A DNA stretch of 64,000 bases from Antitrichia curtipendula. Taxonomy: Eukaryota; Streptophyta; Bryopsida; Hypnales; Leucodontaceae. The notes under the pieces were generated by a model, which searched no databases, was not told the DNA's origin, and saw only the letters and a list, made by a program, of their open reading frames with translations. Of the stretch, positions 1-13,667 are shown piece by piece (positions within the stretch are counted from its first letter, which is position 1; every line of letters starts with the position of its first letter). The stretch is from NCBI GenBank assembly GCA_951230915.1, contig OX579635.1, forward strand, positions 48,050,001-48,114,000. The letters are read 5' to 3'. A program made the translations under genes and the position numbers.

Positions 1-526
1 TCTCTAAGCTTAAAATTTATGGTTATTTGGGTAGCTAATTTGTTGTTTGTATCACCTTTTCTACTTAATAATGTGGACTGTGGAAATATAAAAGTTTTGT
101 AGAGCTTTGCTAGAGCTACAAATTTTCATTAATGCTTTGTCAATTACTAGATCAAAATGACACTACAACACTGAAAACATCAAATTTGCTATAGTACCAT
201 CATTCTGACTATAAAAATCTGCCTTCAACGTAAATTTGTACCTACAATTTGGATATTCACCCCTCTCAAGGAAGCACACTCACGACCTACAGAGCTCGCT
301 CAAGACCTACAAAGCTCAAAACGTAGTCTGTTTGATCTATCGGAAAGCAATCGAGAAATAGACCTCTAAAACAATAGCGGCGTCGTCACTAAACCCACTA
401 CATTTCAAAAAATCTCACAGCTTGTAGAGACTCAGATCTACTTGCCATGATCTACAAAAACACCAAAATATTCTAAATATGAAGGCTTAATACTATAACA
501 ACTATACATGAATTTTTTTTGTTGAA
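1..526. other. Intergenic, no gene recognised
   Basis: AT-rich sequence with no coding segment I can support. The hAT relic to the right reads leftwards into this stretch and ends at a possible splice donor near 527, but the expected C-terminal hAT dimerisation exon is not visible here. Confidence 0.5.
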
Positions 527-530
527 GCGA

Positions 531-2310
531 TCATACCTTTACAGCCTCATTTTTCCCAACATCCAACTTCATTTTGGCAAGCAAAGTCTGACAATCCGCA
601 AGCAACCTCCTCAGTTGCTCCAACAACGACAGCCATCTGGTCAAAACTTGTAGGAGAAGCTTTAGTCCATTCATTTCCATAACCTCAACAAATTTCTGAT
701 ATTCACGAAGACGCTTCGGGGATTTGCTGAAATAAGAATGCACCCTTTGAATCACCTACTCAACAATTGAAAATAACGGTAACGCAGGTAAAGACTTTGC
801 AACTAGGTTGCATCTATGGGCCATGCAATGGATTGCATTGCAAAATGGAGCATATTTTGTTTGGATTTGGGTTGTGACTCGGGTCCGAACGCCCTGAAAC
901 GTGTTCACTCCATCTGCTCCAAACCAAATCAATCTTCTCGATAATTGCTCGAACATGAGGTTGCCGCCACTTCATAATGACCAATGTGAGGCTGTTTGCA
1001 CCCGCTCCATCTACCAACCACTATAAAGAGATCATATGTGGAATTCTAATGTAATTTTCTACCATGTATGTATGAATGCAAAGCCAGGTGCCATTATCCA
1101 TGGTAATCACCTCATCGCAAGTGATCACCATGAAAAGAGCAAAACCTTAACTTCTTCTTAATTGTTGCTTTGACTTTGTGGTACAAAGAGTCAGCCATTT
1201 GCCACCTAGAAGTATCACTCCAGTGCATCCTTGGCAAATTAGGAACATTGAAGAAAGCATAGAATGATTGCCTCTCCTCATACTCTAACATGGGACATCC
1301 GCTTGACAAAATCTGGTAGATTGTGCATAATTGCACAATTTTTTTGGAGCAAGCCATTGATGTATTGGTATTCACTTGTTGTAGGACAAATGCTGGTTGC
1401 CTACTTGCAAAATGGCATAAGTTAATTTGATGTCAACAAGTTTTCAAAATGTACCATTTGCTTTTTTTAACATTCTACTTCACGATACCAAATGTAGCCT
1501 TCCTCCTACCCTAACCCTTTGTGTTTTTGAAGCGTGTCACACTTTGTGCCCAAGATCTTTGGATTCTTGTCAAATGTTGAACACATTGTACACTTCACAA
1601 GGTGAATATGCCCATCAATATCTCGAATAGGTTCTGCCCATGCAAACTTCGCAGCCCATTAACTTAGAAAACGTCGTGTTCGGTTGTAGTTCAACTTTGG
1701 TTTCTTGGAGGGAGGAGGGATTTCTTGGAAGTCGTCATCTAACTCTATCTTGTCTTCTCCATCGGAAATATACACCATGTTTTCTCTAAGTTCACGGTGC
1801 AGTTGGTGATCTACATGTGCTGTTGATGATTGAAATCAGACACTACTGCTACTCCCCTTCTTTGAATGGATTAAATGTTTAGTTTCCAAGAGCTTTGTGC
1901 CTATAGACACATTGTTCAATGAAATGCTCTTTGAAGCACATTCAGAACTTGGAGACTTGGGATCTGCTAATGTTAAGTCATACAGTAGATGTAAGGATTG
2001 CAGGTAGCTCGGGCTACAGGAACTTTGGAAGTACTTGGCAATAGAGGCTTCTCCTGCAGCACATCGCCGAGCCATTATGTCTTCTTTACAAACAGCTTTG
2101 CCCTTCATTTGATGTTGACGGAAAGCAACCTCCTTCTGTACCTTCCGTGCCACTACATGAGCTGTCCTTGTGGAGATGGCTCTGGAAACTAAAGTGGGCA
2201 CTGTCATAGTTCTAGGTTGCAAGGTATTGTCTGCTGCTGGTAGCTCTCCCTTGAAATTTTGGTTTCCCAACTCTTGGCAGCCTATTTTGTCCTCCATTGC
2301 AGTCTCACTT
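531..2310 (-). pseudogene. Degenerate hAT-superfamily transposase
   Basis: Read right to left, pieces in different frames line up with the order of a hAT transposase. An N-terminal Ser/Lys-rich part lies at about 2300-1836. A BED-type zinc finger lies at about 1640-1500 (CTMC, then KCDTLQKH). A block with KHWSD-like MHWSDTSRWQMA follows at about 1375-1112, then DEVITMDNGTW at about 1125-1085 in a shifted frame. Next come ADGVNTFQGVRT and HCMAHRCNLVAKSL (about 900-800) and YFSKSPKR with LTRWLSLLEQL (about 740-620). There is a TAG between SIVE and VIQRV near 756, a frameshift near 914, another near 1115, and stops near 1020. The C-terminal dimerisation region is absent. The family resembles the BED-hAT genes with a DGxxxFQG motif. 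It cannot make a working transposase. No terminal repeats were identified. Confidence 0.8.
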
Positions 2311-2328
2311 TGGCACCAAAAAAACAAC

Positions 2329-3375
2329 CACTATAAGAAAAGCATGTTTTTGGTGGCATTTAGCAACAAACGCGTCGTGTTTTTTCAAATGTTAGATGTT
2401 CCAAAAAACATGTACGTGTTGTGCAAAAAACGTGTACGTGCTGTGCAAAAAACGTGTACGTGTTTTGCAGAAAATGTGACCATGTCACTGGGACGGCTAT
2501 GTTTGTGACAATGTCAATTGCGACATGGCCATGTTTCTATAAAACGTTGCATACAACATAAATTGCCACATCAGCAAGTAGATTTAGAGAAGGGTAGCCA
2601 CGTGGCATATTTTGGAAAAAAATAAATGGATGGATGGATGGACGTCGAGCTGGACGTCTCAAACAACGTAGGCTAATTATTCCATATCGTTTGTTTCATA
2701 ATGGACAATTTTTTTAGCAACAGACAGCCACGTGGCATATTTTGGAAAAAAAAGAAATGATGGATGGATGAACGTCAGGTTGGACGTCTCAAACAATGTA
2801 GGCTATTTATCCCATATCGTTTGTCGCACCATGGACAACGAATGGGTATAAATATGACCCTTAAAATGTTCATTTTTATGTAATTTTTCCATCGAAATAA
2901 AATTGATGGTAAATGATAAGTTTTTTTACTTCTTGGTGAATTCTACATTTTTTTTGTTGTTTGCTTTTATTTTTTTAATTTATGTTAACTAATTACTTTT
3001 TGAAAAAATGGATTGGATGACAAGAATGGGATGGATGAAAAATATCAGATTCTCTGACCTCCGCGTCATCCACCACTTTAGACACGGTCAAGTTAAAAAA
3101 ATAAATTACGTGGCAGTGCCCGTCCGAGTGGCGCCTCCGTGGCACTCAGGTGCCCTCCACATGTCGACCTCTGAGGACCTCAATAGACTTTGTTGTCACC
3201 CACGTTTTGGGAAAAACGAGTAAAAAAGTGATGCGTTCTTCTAGATTTTCACATGTTTTTACCCCGTCTAATCGAATGGATTTTAGAAGACGTCAACGCT
3301 GATTATTTTTGCGTCATACACAACGCATTATTGTATTGTTTTTTATGTTTTGAAAAAGTCCATTTTCTTATAGTG
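2329..3375. mobile_element. Non-autonomous CACTA-type element
   Basis: The element starts CACTATAAGAAAA and ends TTTTCTTATAGTG, a terminal inverted repeat of the CACTA (En/Spm) class. It is flanked by the 3-bp duplication AAC (2326-2328 and 3376-3378), the length expected for CACTA elements. The 1,047-bp interior has no transposase. It holds a short tandem repeat with the core GTGCAAAAAACGTGTACG (about 2415-2470) and two copies of a roughly 110-bp segment containing GCCACGTGGCATATTTTGG (about 2588-2700 and 2727-2840). It inserted just beyond the hAT relic. Confidence 0.85.
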
Positions 3376-3378
3376 AAC

Positions 3379-4308
3379 TCAAACCCAACGCCAAGCTAAA
3401 ATCAACCCCCGTTGGTGATCTTGTCAAACCATGGGACTACTTAAAGCATGAACACTGAAATGTTGACAACCACCTTTGGCGAAGCTGTATCAAATCAGGC
3501 TGTTGTAGATAGAATAAACAACCAAAAACAGAACTTGCAAAGCAAACATAGAGCAATGCAACAATATTTCAATCTATAACTCATTTAAGCCAAGTGAAGA
3601 CAAGAACATAGCCAAGAAATGCAAAGATTGGATTGAAGCATACACTAATGTAGTCCACAAGTGATTCTTATTGTCCTCCAATTGTAGAAAACGACCAAGC
3701 CGAATAGAGCATTGGAAACCAATGTACCTTCCAAAGCTCTCCATCTCCATTGCAATAACCAACAAATGAATGCGCCTCCCCTTAGCAATGGCATTGCCAC
3801 CACTAAACCTCTCCAAATCAAACGCAGATAAGAAGAAATCAAGAGGAGCGAAATTCAACAGGCGACAGAGTGCAAAGATCTGTAGAAACACTGGCAATTG
3901 TGTTTTTCAAAGAGGAGTTTCAATTTGACAATGAACAAAATCAACAACCACGCTATACTAGCCCCAGTTGTGTATATGGAAGCGCGGGGCAAGCAACAAG
4001 GCGAGGGCTTTTGCGGCAATTTAGTGAATGCTGCATGCAATGCAGGCGCGATAGTGGGCAACAATGATGGCGCTTTTAGACCATCTCCCCCCCAAACCCT
4101 AAGCGTCCCACTGGCTTTGATATTTGAAAAAATTATTAATTCTTGTACAGGCTTTTCGCTTGATTTTCTGCCTTGGTGCTTTCTGGCTTCCGTTCGCTAG
4201 GAAAAAAAAAGGGTTGGTCCTTCTACATAATTTATTAATGGAATTAAGTTAGATTAAGCGTCAGTCCTTGAGGTTCGCATGTCGTAATATTGTAGAATTG
4301 TTTGAAGA
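3379..4308. other. Intergenic, unassigned minus-strand open frame
   Basis: No gene is recognised. A minus-strand open frame of about 107 codons (3897-3574) resembles no family I know and lacks clear coding signals. A run of Cs near 4087 and a poly-A near 4201 are the only obvious local features. Confidence 0.35.
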
Positions 4309-4617
4309 TAAGGGCTACTTCACACTATAGCCGCCCAAGTCAAAGGCCATGTCCAAACAATGATCAAGAGTCCAAAGGAATGAGCACTAAATAGGCAATA
4401 AATGATAGAAATTAGAGCTTTTGGTCAGCCATAGTGTAAAGCCTCTAAAGGCCAAGTACAAAGTCCAAACTTGTATAGTTCAACTTCTATCATTTTCTCT
4501 CAACAAATAATAATTAACAAAGTACAAATGAATTTAAGGAATTCTTGAATTTCTAAAATATGATTGGTGGAAATTGATGGACTCTCAATCCTTTGTCGTA
4601 GTGTGAAGTTGCCCTAA
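4309..4617. mobile_element. Short inverted-repeat element (MITE-like)
   Basis: The ends are inverted copies of AGGGCWACTTCACACTA (4311-4327 and 4599-4615). The sequence GAAGA sits immediately outside both ends (4304-4308 and 4618-4622) and may be a 5-bp target duplication. No coding content. The superfamily is not assignable from this copy. Confidence 0.55.
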
Positions 4618-6450
4618 GAAGAAGTTGGATCAAAAACACTTTTAACATAATGAAATTGAACTAAAGTGGATTTTTCTTCATGAATTTTTTATATAAAATT
4701 AAAAAAGAAACTTCCTCTAAATATGCTTAAAGTTCAATGAAAATAAAATTTTATAATGTATAATTAGTAATAATATTCCATTTCAATAAATTCAATATAA
4801 ATGATTTCAGTACATAACATTAAAAACTAGTGAAATATTATTAGGTTTGTAGAACTTTGTTGAAGCACTCAATAAGATAGGCAAAAATAAAGAATCTCCA
4901 TCATTTTGAGTCAAGGAAGTGAGACCACTTCATATTTTTGAGAGAGTTCTTTTGTGCATAGAAAGCAATTAATGTTTAAGGGTTATGAGAATCATTTCGG
5001 TCAATGCAATTTAGTAAGCATCAATTAGAAGTCTGAAACTAGAAATTAGGATTATAGGTTTTATGGATTAGAATTTAGACATTAGATGTTTTGGGGACCT
5101 CTAAGAAACTATTTTGGGACTGTTTTCCTTATTGAAAACCACGATAACACAATCAGATTATTAAAAAATTAAAAAATAATTAATTTTAGTTTTTTAAAAT
5201 TGTAAAATGATTTAAAAGTTATTTAAAAATTAATATCTAACACGGCAATCTCTTGATTACATCAGATTACTGAACTGACGTCATTTCCATGTTCCCTATA
5301 GTTCGGGAACTCATAATCTTCAAAAGGCCTGAAAAAACATCTAATTGTTTAGGATGTGACAAACCACAACTCTTGCATTGAAAGCACTTTGTGAGTAACT
5401 CTAAATCTCTCATATAGAAGACTAAGACCTCTTAAATTATTTGGACAAAACACTACCTCAAAGTACTAATTAGAATTAGAATTTAGAATTATAGGATTTA
5501 ACAATTATAATTTAGGATTTAGGATGTGACAAACCACAACTTTTGCATTGAAGCACTTGGTGAGTAACTCTAAATCTCTCATATAGAAGACCGTGACCAT
5601 TGCAAATTATTAGACAAATCATTACTTTGAAACACTTTGTGCAAAATATGGACTTCAGACAAGATGAGGGGCTAGGTGATTTCTTGCAAACTTCAAGTAG
5701 CATTCAATCAACACATGCTTGGCCTTGTGTTTACCATATTGATTTTTGTTTGTGCCAATAGTGAAGTACCTACTAGAGAATGGGGTTCTTTAAGTGCAAA
5801 TTTAAATTAAGAAAACCATACTAGAAGGTTTCGTGCTTTCAATCAAAATTTCTTAATTTCTTGTATCTAGGACCTATCTTATTATATTGTACTGAAAAGC
5901 AAGAAGATGTCCTTTGAGCACTGCATTGTGTGACCTATAAGTAAATGAGTTCATTATTGGTATATTAAGTTTTTTATTTCCTAAACAAACTAACGACAAG
6001 GTTGATTTTGTCTTTTTTTTACTTACCACTACATGGTGACATTTGGCAAGCTCTTATAGCAATATAGCATGTAGATAGAGTTTTTTTAGTTTTTTTTTAT
6101 CCTTTGTAGCCAATTGCATTCTCTCTACCTTCGGAATTAAAAAATTACACAATGCAAGTTTAAAATGTAGGAGAAATGTAGAGAACATATTTTACATATC
6201 AATAACATTATTTTATTATAAGATTGGATCATCATCATTTCTTCAATGCTACACAGTAGTGGTGGCACTTCTATTCCTCTCCACGTCTACTTAGCACACA
6301 ACATGCATCATCAGCAATGGTGCTTCAACACAACTAAAAAAACTCTATCTACATACATACATTGTTACTCTTTGTACATAGTTGCGGTATCCATGTCACA
6401 TGCATCGTAGCCACTGCTTAGCATCTTCTTGTCCAAGGATTCTCGTAGAT
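4618..6450. other. Intergenic, AT-rich
   Basis: No gene is recognised. Apart from the duplicated segment listed separately, the stretch holds only low-complexity A/T-rich sequence. Confidence 0.5.
5348..5639. repeat. Direct duplication of about 120 bp
   Basis: Two diverged direct copies, 5348-5469 and 5518-5639, share TTTAGGATGTGACAAACCAC and GTGAGTAACTCTAAATCTCT. They are separated by about 48 bp of A/T-rich sequence. Nothing in them looks coding. Confidence 0.7.
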
Positions 6451-6606
6451 ACAGGGAAAATGGCAAGGTATCCCCTCGGGGTATTTTTCTTTCACAATGC
6501 ATCTTTATCCCCTTCCAAACCTTTTAGTGTAAGCAAGTTTAGGGGGGGAGATAAAGATGCATTGTGAAAGAAAAATATCTTGAGGGTGACACCCTACCGG
6601 TTTCCC
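6451..6606. mobile_element. Foldback (hairpin) element
   Basis: The two halves are inverted copies. The outer arms begin AGGGAAAATGGCA and end TACCGGTTTCCCT. The inner arms (about 6479-6512 and 6548-6580) share ATTTTTCTTTCACAATGCAT in opposite orientation without mismatch. The loop is about 35 bp. The structure fits a MITE or foldback element, and a transcript would form a long hairpin. No clear target duplication is seen. Confidence 0.65.
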
Positions 6607-9600
6607 TATGAGAACCGCAACTGCAATGAGGTCATGCATTTGTGTTCTTAATTTTGCTTCACCCTTCCAAAAGACTTTGCAAAAGCATATTTGGCTACAG
6701 TATGATTCTATTGTTTGTTTCCTTCATAGTCTTATTCTTCAGTTGCTCTATCCATCCGAGTGGGAAAGGACACACTTTGCATGCTCCACTAGATGTGCAT
6801 GATGTTACTTTAATGCTACGCCACCTTTAGGAATTACTCTTTTCGCATACTTTGACCCTGCCAAGCCTATTACAATAGCCTTTCCGATCTCTTCCTTTCT
6901 CCCCCATGTAAAAGCAATCAGTAGTAAGGTAAACCAGCCTATGACAGGCAGATTGCCTAGTTTGCCTTGTTGACATATTTGAAATTTTGAAATCTTTTTT
7001 CCATATAAAGGCAAACATGAAAAATTGGTAGAACAATTGAAATTTTATTTTTTTGACAAAGTATGAATTTGTTACAAATTTTTGAAGTGAATTGGCCAGA
7101 TGGCTCAAAACAATCTGTAGACTATCCCACAACCATCAAAAACTATACCCATGGTGGTCATCAAAGTTACAATATTTCCTAACATGGTTGAAATATTTTC
7201 TAACATGGACATGGCATAAAGGAATAAAAAAAGTTAGTTCATGTAATGAATTACACTAGAAAGGGACGAGTTCCTAAAACAGTCTCTAACATTTCTATCA
7301 CCATCATACAAAACATTGATTTCAGCCATCAACCTACCTAATAAAGTTTTGCTTACATTAATTGGAAAAAACCTGGCACAGATTGATGGAAAACTGTAAT
7401 GGGTCATCTTATAGATGTCTGTATTAGGCACTTGGCCTGTCATAGGCTGGTTTACCTTACATCACCACAATCCATTTGCATTATTGATGCAAAATCACTT
7501 CAGTATTTAGTTCAATAGATTAATTTATAAGTCAACAACAAAAGGCTTTATACAACGCTCGAAAATAATATCTTCTTGACGACATTTAGACAACTTCCTC
7601 TTCCAGTGTTTTCTTTTGAACTTCATGAAAATATAACATTTGTTGTTTAGAAATGAACATGTACTTTACACATATGCCTAAAAACAAATAAATTGACTAT
7701 TTATTCAACAAAACTATACAACTAGCAAATCAATGACAAATTCTTTTCAATCACTTTGTCCACTTATATTTCATTGTCCAATCTACTTAAACCTTTCAAT
7801 GTTGACGCTTATACATCCTTTAACTTTTAAAAGGTTATACCAAATACTTTAGCAGTTTATGAAAATTACATCACTTCATTGCACACAAATGAGTAATATT
7901 TTTTGTTCATATATCATGAGTGCTTATGGAGACAAATTAGGACACAATCTCACCTTTGTTTTCTCCTCATCGTCTCTTGAGTCGTATTCCACTTCTTGTT
8001 GGACTTTAGGCACTTCTAAGGATGATGTGTTCCCCTCCAGGGCTCAAAGCCCCTTGCTATGCACGTCTACATTCCTTCCTTCTACTATAAAATTCAAACT
8101 CAGGAAGCACATATTCTCTCTTATTCCACTTTGGGAAATTAGGTTCTCTTTTTGTTCATAAAAAACTGAAAGCAACAAACAAAACAAAAAATAGTCTCTT
8201 AAAGACCTTCATAATTGTTAGGAATGTTGTACTCAAGTAGACAGATCATGTGTTTGCATTACACGTTGACACTTCATCATCACACTTTTTGAAGATTAGA
8301 ACTCTATTGTGGTCCTCTTTTAATAATACTTTCATTTGCCGTTTGTTCCTATTTCTGTAATTATTGGACAAGCATTATTTTTCATGAATTGTGTCTTTTG
8401 TTGAAATCTACTTCCATTGAAGTTCAGGTCATGGTGGAGTTCACTATCTATTTTCTTGTCGAGGAACCCTTTTGGAGATAGTATTGAGTGTTGTAAGAGA
8501 TGGAAAAGTATGTTGTGGGCAATGGTTGGTGGGATCAATGAGGAACTCCCTACTGATGGTAACAGTGAGATTGCATGACTGGAAATAGCAAACTAGCAAA
8601 GAGGTGCCATCCAAATATTTTTGCATTGGCGAAATAGAGGAGGGAACATATTCACTGTTTATTTGGAGGAAGACAGTGGACATGGTTGCTAGTGCTAGTG
8701 GAATTGGTGTTGTGCCATTGTCAATAATTATTTAGTGTACAAAGAATTGAATTTAATAGTGAAGATTGTACTTGTGCTATATATTTATAACCTAGGGTTT
8801 CTAATTTTTTTCTTATATTGTAAAGTAGTATTCATTAGATCCTATGTTGTAAATGTGTAACAATTACTTATTCCTTGTATGTGATGCCTACACATCTTAT
8901 ATAGATGTTGCAGACTCATGCAAACTATGTTGACAAAGAAGACATTGCTATGTTCATTTAAGACAATTTGTGTCAGGGCAAAAGGGTGCATATTGCTTCC
9001 ACAATGAAGGAAGCAACTTTTCACATAGTGCCCTTGCAACTTTGTGAATGACATGCATACTATTGTTATTTTAATGTACATCATATTATATAGACAATGA
9101 GTAGACATACATATGAACATGGCATTCCTCAGGAAGTGAGTGGAATTGGCTAACTAGAAGAATGTGGTTGTAGTGGTTGTATGCGTGTTTGAGAATGAAG
9201 ATCCTGTTACATCCACTACAACAATGACGAACTTCATCGAAGTGTCAAATGCAATATACTACAAACACTTCTTCAAAGGTTTTCTTAAATTCATGTCTTG
9301 TTGCTTGGCATTCTTCTCTTATTTGTAGAACAAGGACTTCTTTTAATTTGTATGTACTAGCCATGTATATTGTAATCACAAAATTCAATTCAATTGTTGG
9401 TTTGCTTCTGCTTCTCAATGCTTTACACAATATTGTGGAAATACGGAAGATGCTTATCCTTGGACAAGAAATGGATGATGTTGTTGCATATATCAAGTTT
9501 TGAAGACTAGGAAGGTTTCTATCTTGTAATGTGATTTTGTTGTAGTGCACACTGAAGCATTTTTTCATAGAACTAGAGTTAAATGTGTTTTGAACAAGAC

Positions 9601-12600
9601 ATAATGTATCTTTTTTTCATTGGAAGGGGTAGAGTTCTTTGCAAATTGAAGAGAAGTAAAGTTGAATTCTACGTTCTACAGGCATATATACGTGGATAGA
9701 AAAAGAAAACAAGTTTTGATAAAGTTGTTGCGGAAGCACGCGTTGATGCTACCAACATCACTAGAAGTGGATACATGTAAGTTTGAAGAATGTTTTCTTT
9801 CCTACGATTGTATATGACATTGGCATATTCACAAGTGTGCTAAAAAAGAAAAGGAAAGGTTTGGGAGAGATATTTTAAATGAGAAATAGGAAGTGTACAA
9901 TTCATCTTATAACTGGATAAACAAAAAAGTCGGAATAGAGAGGTGTTAAAGAAAATAATTTGTGCAACAATGTTACTTTGTTGTCCCTAGTTGTCTTTCA
10001 ATTTGCAAGGAGTAATCACTACAGACAAGATGAGCAAGAATTATAACAAAATTCTACTTCTCCACGACATCTCATTTGGTATGCTATATAGGTAATTTAT
10101 AAAGTCCTATTTATTCAAATGTGACATGACTAACGTTGTTGTAAATAATTTTAGAGAAAATAAAAAAAGGCGCTTTAATTATTCATCGAGTTGATGCAAT
10201 GTCATGAACTTCATTATTGCAGTTTTGACCACATAGCATCAAAAAACAAGATGTGAAGATGAAGATTTTACTAGAACTTTATGTTGTTAGTCATTGACTG
10301 ATTTCATCCTCCAATGTCAAACAAGAAGCCAATGGTGAGTTCCAATGTTCACGCAACATGATGAAGTGTGAGACTCCAATCAAGTTTGAATAGCAACCAA
10401 TCTCCAACTTCCACGGTGTGGTGCACACAAAACTTCTTCCAACCTTTTCCCACAGAGAAATGCACGGTTTTCCATTGATAGAGTCTACATTGACCGTTAC
10501 ATTCCACAAAGTAGTTTCTTTGTCATATTGAAAGGTTGTAGCGTGGTTCACTTCTTCAGCAAAAGCGCTCACGGATAGTTGCAAGAGACACTTGTCCTAT
10601 TTCTTGTCCCCTTGTCCTTGGATGGGTACTTTTTGGCTCGTAACTTTTGCATACTTTGTCCGATGGGCGTGAAATTTGGAGTGAAGGTAGCTACAAAAGT
10701 TTCAAACAATCTTTGATTTTTTGAATTTAAAAAAAAATAATTTACTATTTTTAAGCTGCCCCCGATTGGGTGTCTACCTTGGGCATTTTGGGGGGTTTTA
10801 GTCCTATTTTTTTACCCAAAATTGCAAATTTAAGGCCACAAATTGGACACACAACAATTCTACTAACATTACAAAGATTGACCGAAGTTTTTTTGAAAAT
10901 AGCAACATGTCCGTTGCACAAATGATGTCAAAGTGGCCTTCCTTTGCGCAGAGGCTACAAAGAGGAAAAAAAATTTCCTTCATGAATTTTTTGGTGCAAT
11001 GCAAGTGCACTCTTTTCTAGCAAAATGGCTTTTTTATGGAATTTTTTTGAATTTTTTTTGAATTACTAAAAATGAAAAACTCCACATATACCTTATTTGC
11101 TATTTTCTGCTCCTAGTGGTTTTTGTAGTACTTTGTAGTAGTCTGTAGTACTGCATAGTACAACATAGTATTAAATCAACGGTTAGATCTGCAGGCGCCT
11201 AAAACTGACGGTTGAGATTTGCTAGGGTGCTGCTAAAAGATAGTATTGGTAGTACTGCATAGTACTACCAGTCCTGTGGCCAAAAAACACAATTTTGGCC
11301 AGAAAACATGAAGTGTTTCTTGCAACAACCCTCACAAACCAAGCAGGAATGGTCTGCAAAATGAGGTATAATAAGTGAATTTTGTAGTAGTCAATGAATT
11401 CAATTTGGTTTTCTAAAGCAAAGTTACAAAACTGACATAATTCAAAACAGAATTGAAATTGCAATTCCAGTGTCTAATACAATCAATGTGAACGCAACAA
11501 TTTCTTATGGAATTTAATGGAGGAGCGTTAAATCAAAAGCAAGTATGCGGTGATGAAGGAGCACATTTCCTCCACAAGTGATACACTAAAATCGAAGAGA
11601 GAAAGTTGTTTGCGAAAAATTATAGTGTTGGAAGTGTGATAAGTTTCTTCTTAGTCAACTAATGCACAGAGAAAAATAAAAGTAAAAAAATGGAAGGTGA
11701 TAAGAGTAGAGATGCACCATTGACCAGAAAGATGGTTTTTTCATTTCCTTTTCAAATGACTTTTGAACTACATGTGAGAAAGTCCCGTCCTCAGCAATGA
11801 CATTCTGACACTTCTTTGCAAGCATTGTGGCAACTGAGCAGCGCAATCGACAAGAGAAGCAACCGTAACAGAAGGGAGAAATCTGTGCACGGTGAAGAGC
11901 GATTGCTGAAATGGAAATGAGAATGAAGAATACTCTAATGAAGAAGAAGAACATGTGCAGTTGAGGTGCACTTCTAAGTAGAAATACATTCCTTGTCATC
12001 ATGGTGTTCTGTTTACTATCACTTCACGTCGCAGCAATGTGTCAATTACACTTAAATGTTGTTATATCTTGGAGATTACAAGAAGATTTGCTAAATATTG
12101 ATATATACATCAATACCTCCATTTGGGATATTGAAAGTGACTCGTTGAAGGAGCAGGGACAGTTGAAGTGATTGTTGTATCCAAATCGGATTTGTTTGCA
12201 ATTGAGAAGAAAAATATATATTTTGAAGAAAAAATGAATTTCCATTGAATTAGTACTCAAATTTTTTGTTTAGTTGTACCACCCAATTTTCTTCAAATTG
12301 AAAATGAAAAACTCAATTTTGGAGAACTGAGAACATATTTTTTTTCATTATCAATTGTCCATATGAATCTCAAAAATTTGAACATTGCATGCATTTAAGT
12401 CTATATTTCTTAATTGTCTATAGTTTGGGGGGAAGGAAGGGTGTTTTTTTTGGATTGCTTGAAGTCCACCAACAAACTTTCAACATGTAGGGAACACCTT
12501 TTGGACATTGCTTAAAAACAACCGTCAGTCAACAAGTAGTCACTGTTCATTTCAATTTTAAATTAAATGATGGACTCATCAGTGGCCGTTCTATTATCGT

Positions 12601-13667
12601 TTTATGCATGCATCTAAACATGCTAATATGGACAACAAAGACTATTTGTTATCTACACAGTTGAATTTGAAGCACTCTTGTTAGTCTCTTCATGCAAAGT
12701 GCAAACAAAAAAAATAAATTTCCTCTATAGACTCCATAGGCAATGACAATGTAATAGTATCAATAGCTGTTATGTTCCTTTTTTTTTAACCATACATAAT
12801 TTGAAGAACGCTAAAATGGAGAGAAATTTCAATGAAAACTTTCCATTTTCCTTATTGTGAACATATAGTCTATAGTAGGAACTAATACAAATCTCGCTTT
12901 CAAGACTAGTCTTGACCGATAAGGTTGCCCCACTTGAATGTATTCATTATTGGTAGGAAGCGTATGAATGATTTTTCCTGCTTAAAGAAAAAATCATCTT
13001 TAGAGTTTGGTGAGGAAGAGTATATGAATCCTAATCAAAATTGCCTCCAAGCAATGGACTTTTGTAAAAAATTTGATAATTTTTTAGTGAATTGACTCTA
13101 AGTGAAAAGGAGGCAGCCCATCTCACATTACCAAATAAACCTCCTAACAACCTATCATCATCAACTTAAGTACTTAAATAGATTAAGGTAGCTTCGTATG
13201 CCAAAATCTCACTCAAATGTGCAATTTGGGGTTCAAAATGACCTAAACTAGGCCTTAACCAAGAATTACAGCACAACAACAATCACCCCAAGCATGACTT
13301 CAAAATTTGCATTTCCCATTTTATTTTTTTAATTCAACACTAAGACACCTTCTTTCAAGCAAGCAAGTGGTACCTTATTTGTCATCACCCAATTTAGATA
13401 ATCCTAATTTAGTTGGGTTTGGAGCAACGCTTCCACGCTTGCCCTAAAACCCTACAAATATTAGACTCCACATTCATGCATCCATTAGTCCTTCATTGCC
13501 TAAGGTCTATTTGAGATCAAAAATATCTTTGCTTTTGAAGTGTTATAGGTCTAAATGTTGCTTAGTTATAGAAAATCCTCGTACAAAATTGATCGCCCCA
13601 TCTTGTTCATTGCTTCAAATTTGGCAAGCCTTAATTTTTCAGAAAGCTAACTTGAAGATCCAACTCC
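6607..13667. other. Long intergenic region, no gene recognised
   Basis: Seven kilobases of A/T-rich DNA. All open frames are short (at most about 115 codons) and lack recognisable domains or plausible splice-joined continuations. A perfect 10-bp inverted repeat with a 4-bp loop, centred on GTACTGCATAGTAC, lies at 11247-11270, in a stretch with repeated TAGTACT words (11125-11270). Confidence 0.5.

Noticed and set aside
3574..3897. 107-codon minus-strand frame as a gene
   Set aside because: No recognisable domain, no splice context and overlap with open frames in other registers. It is treated as chance.
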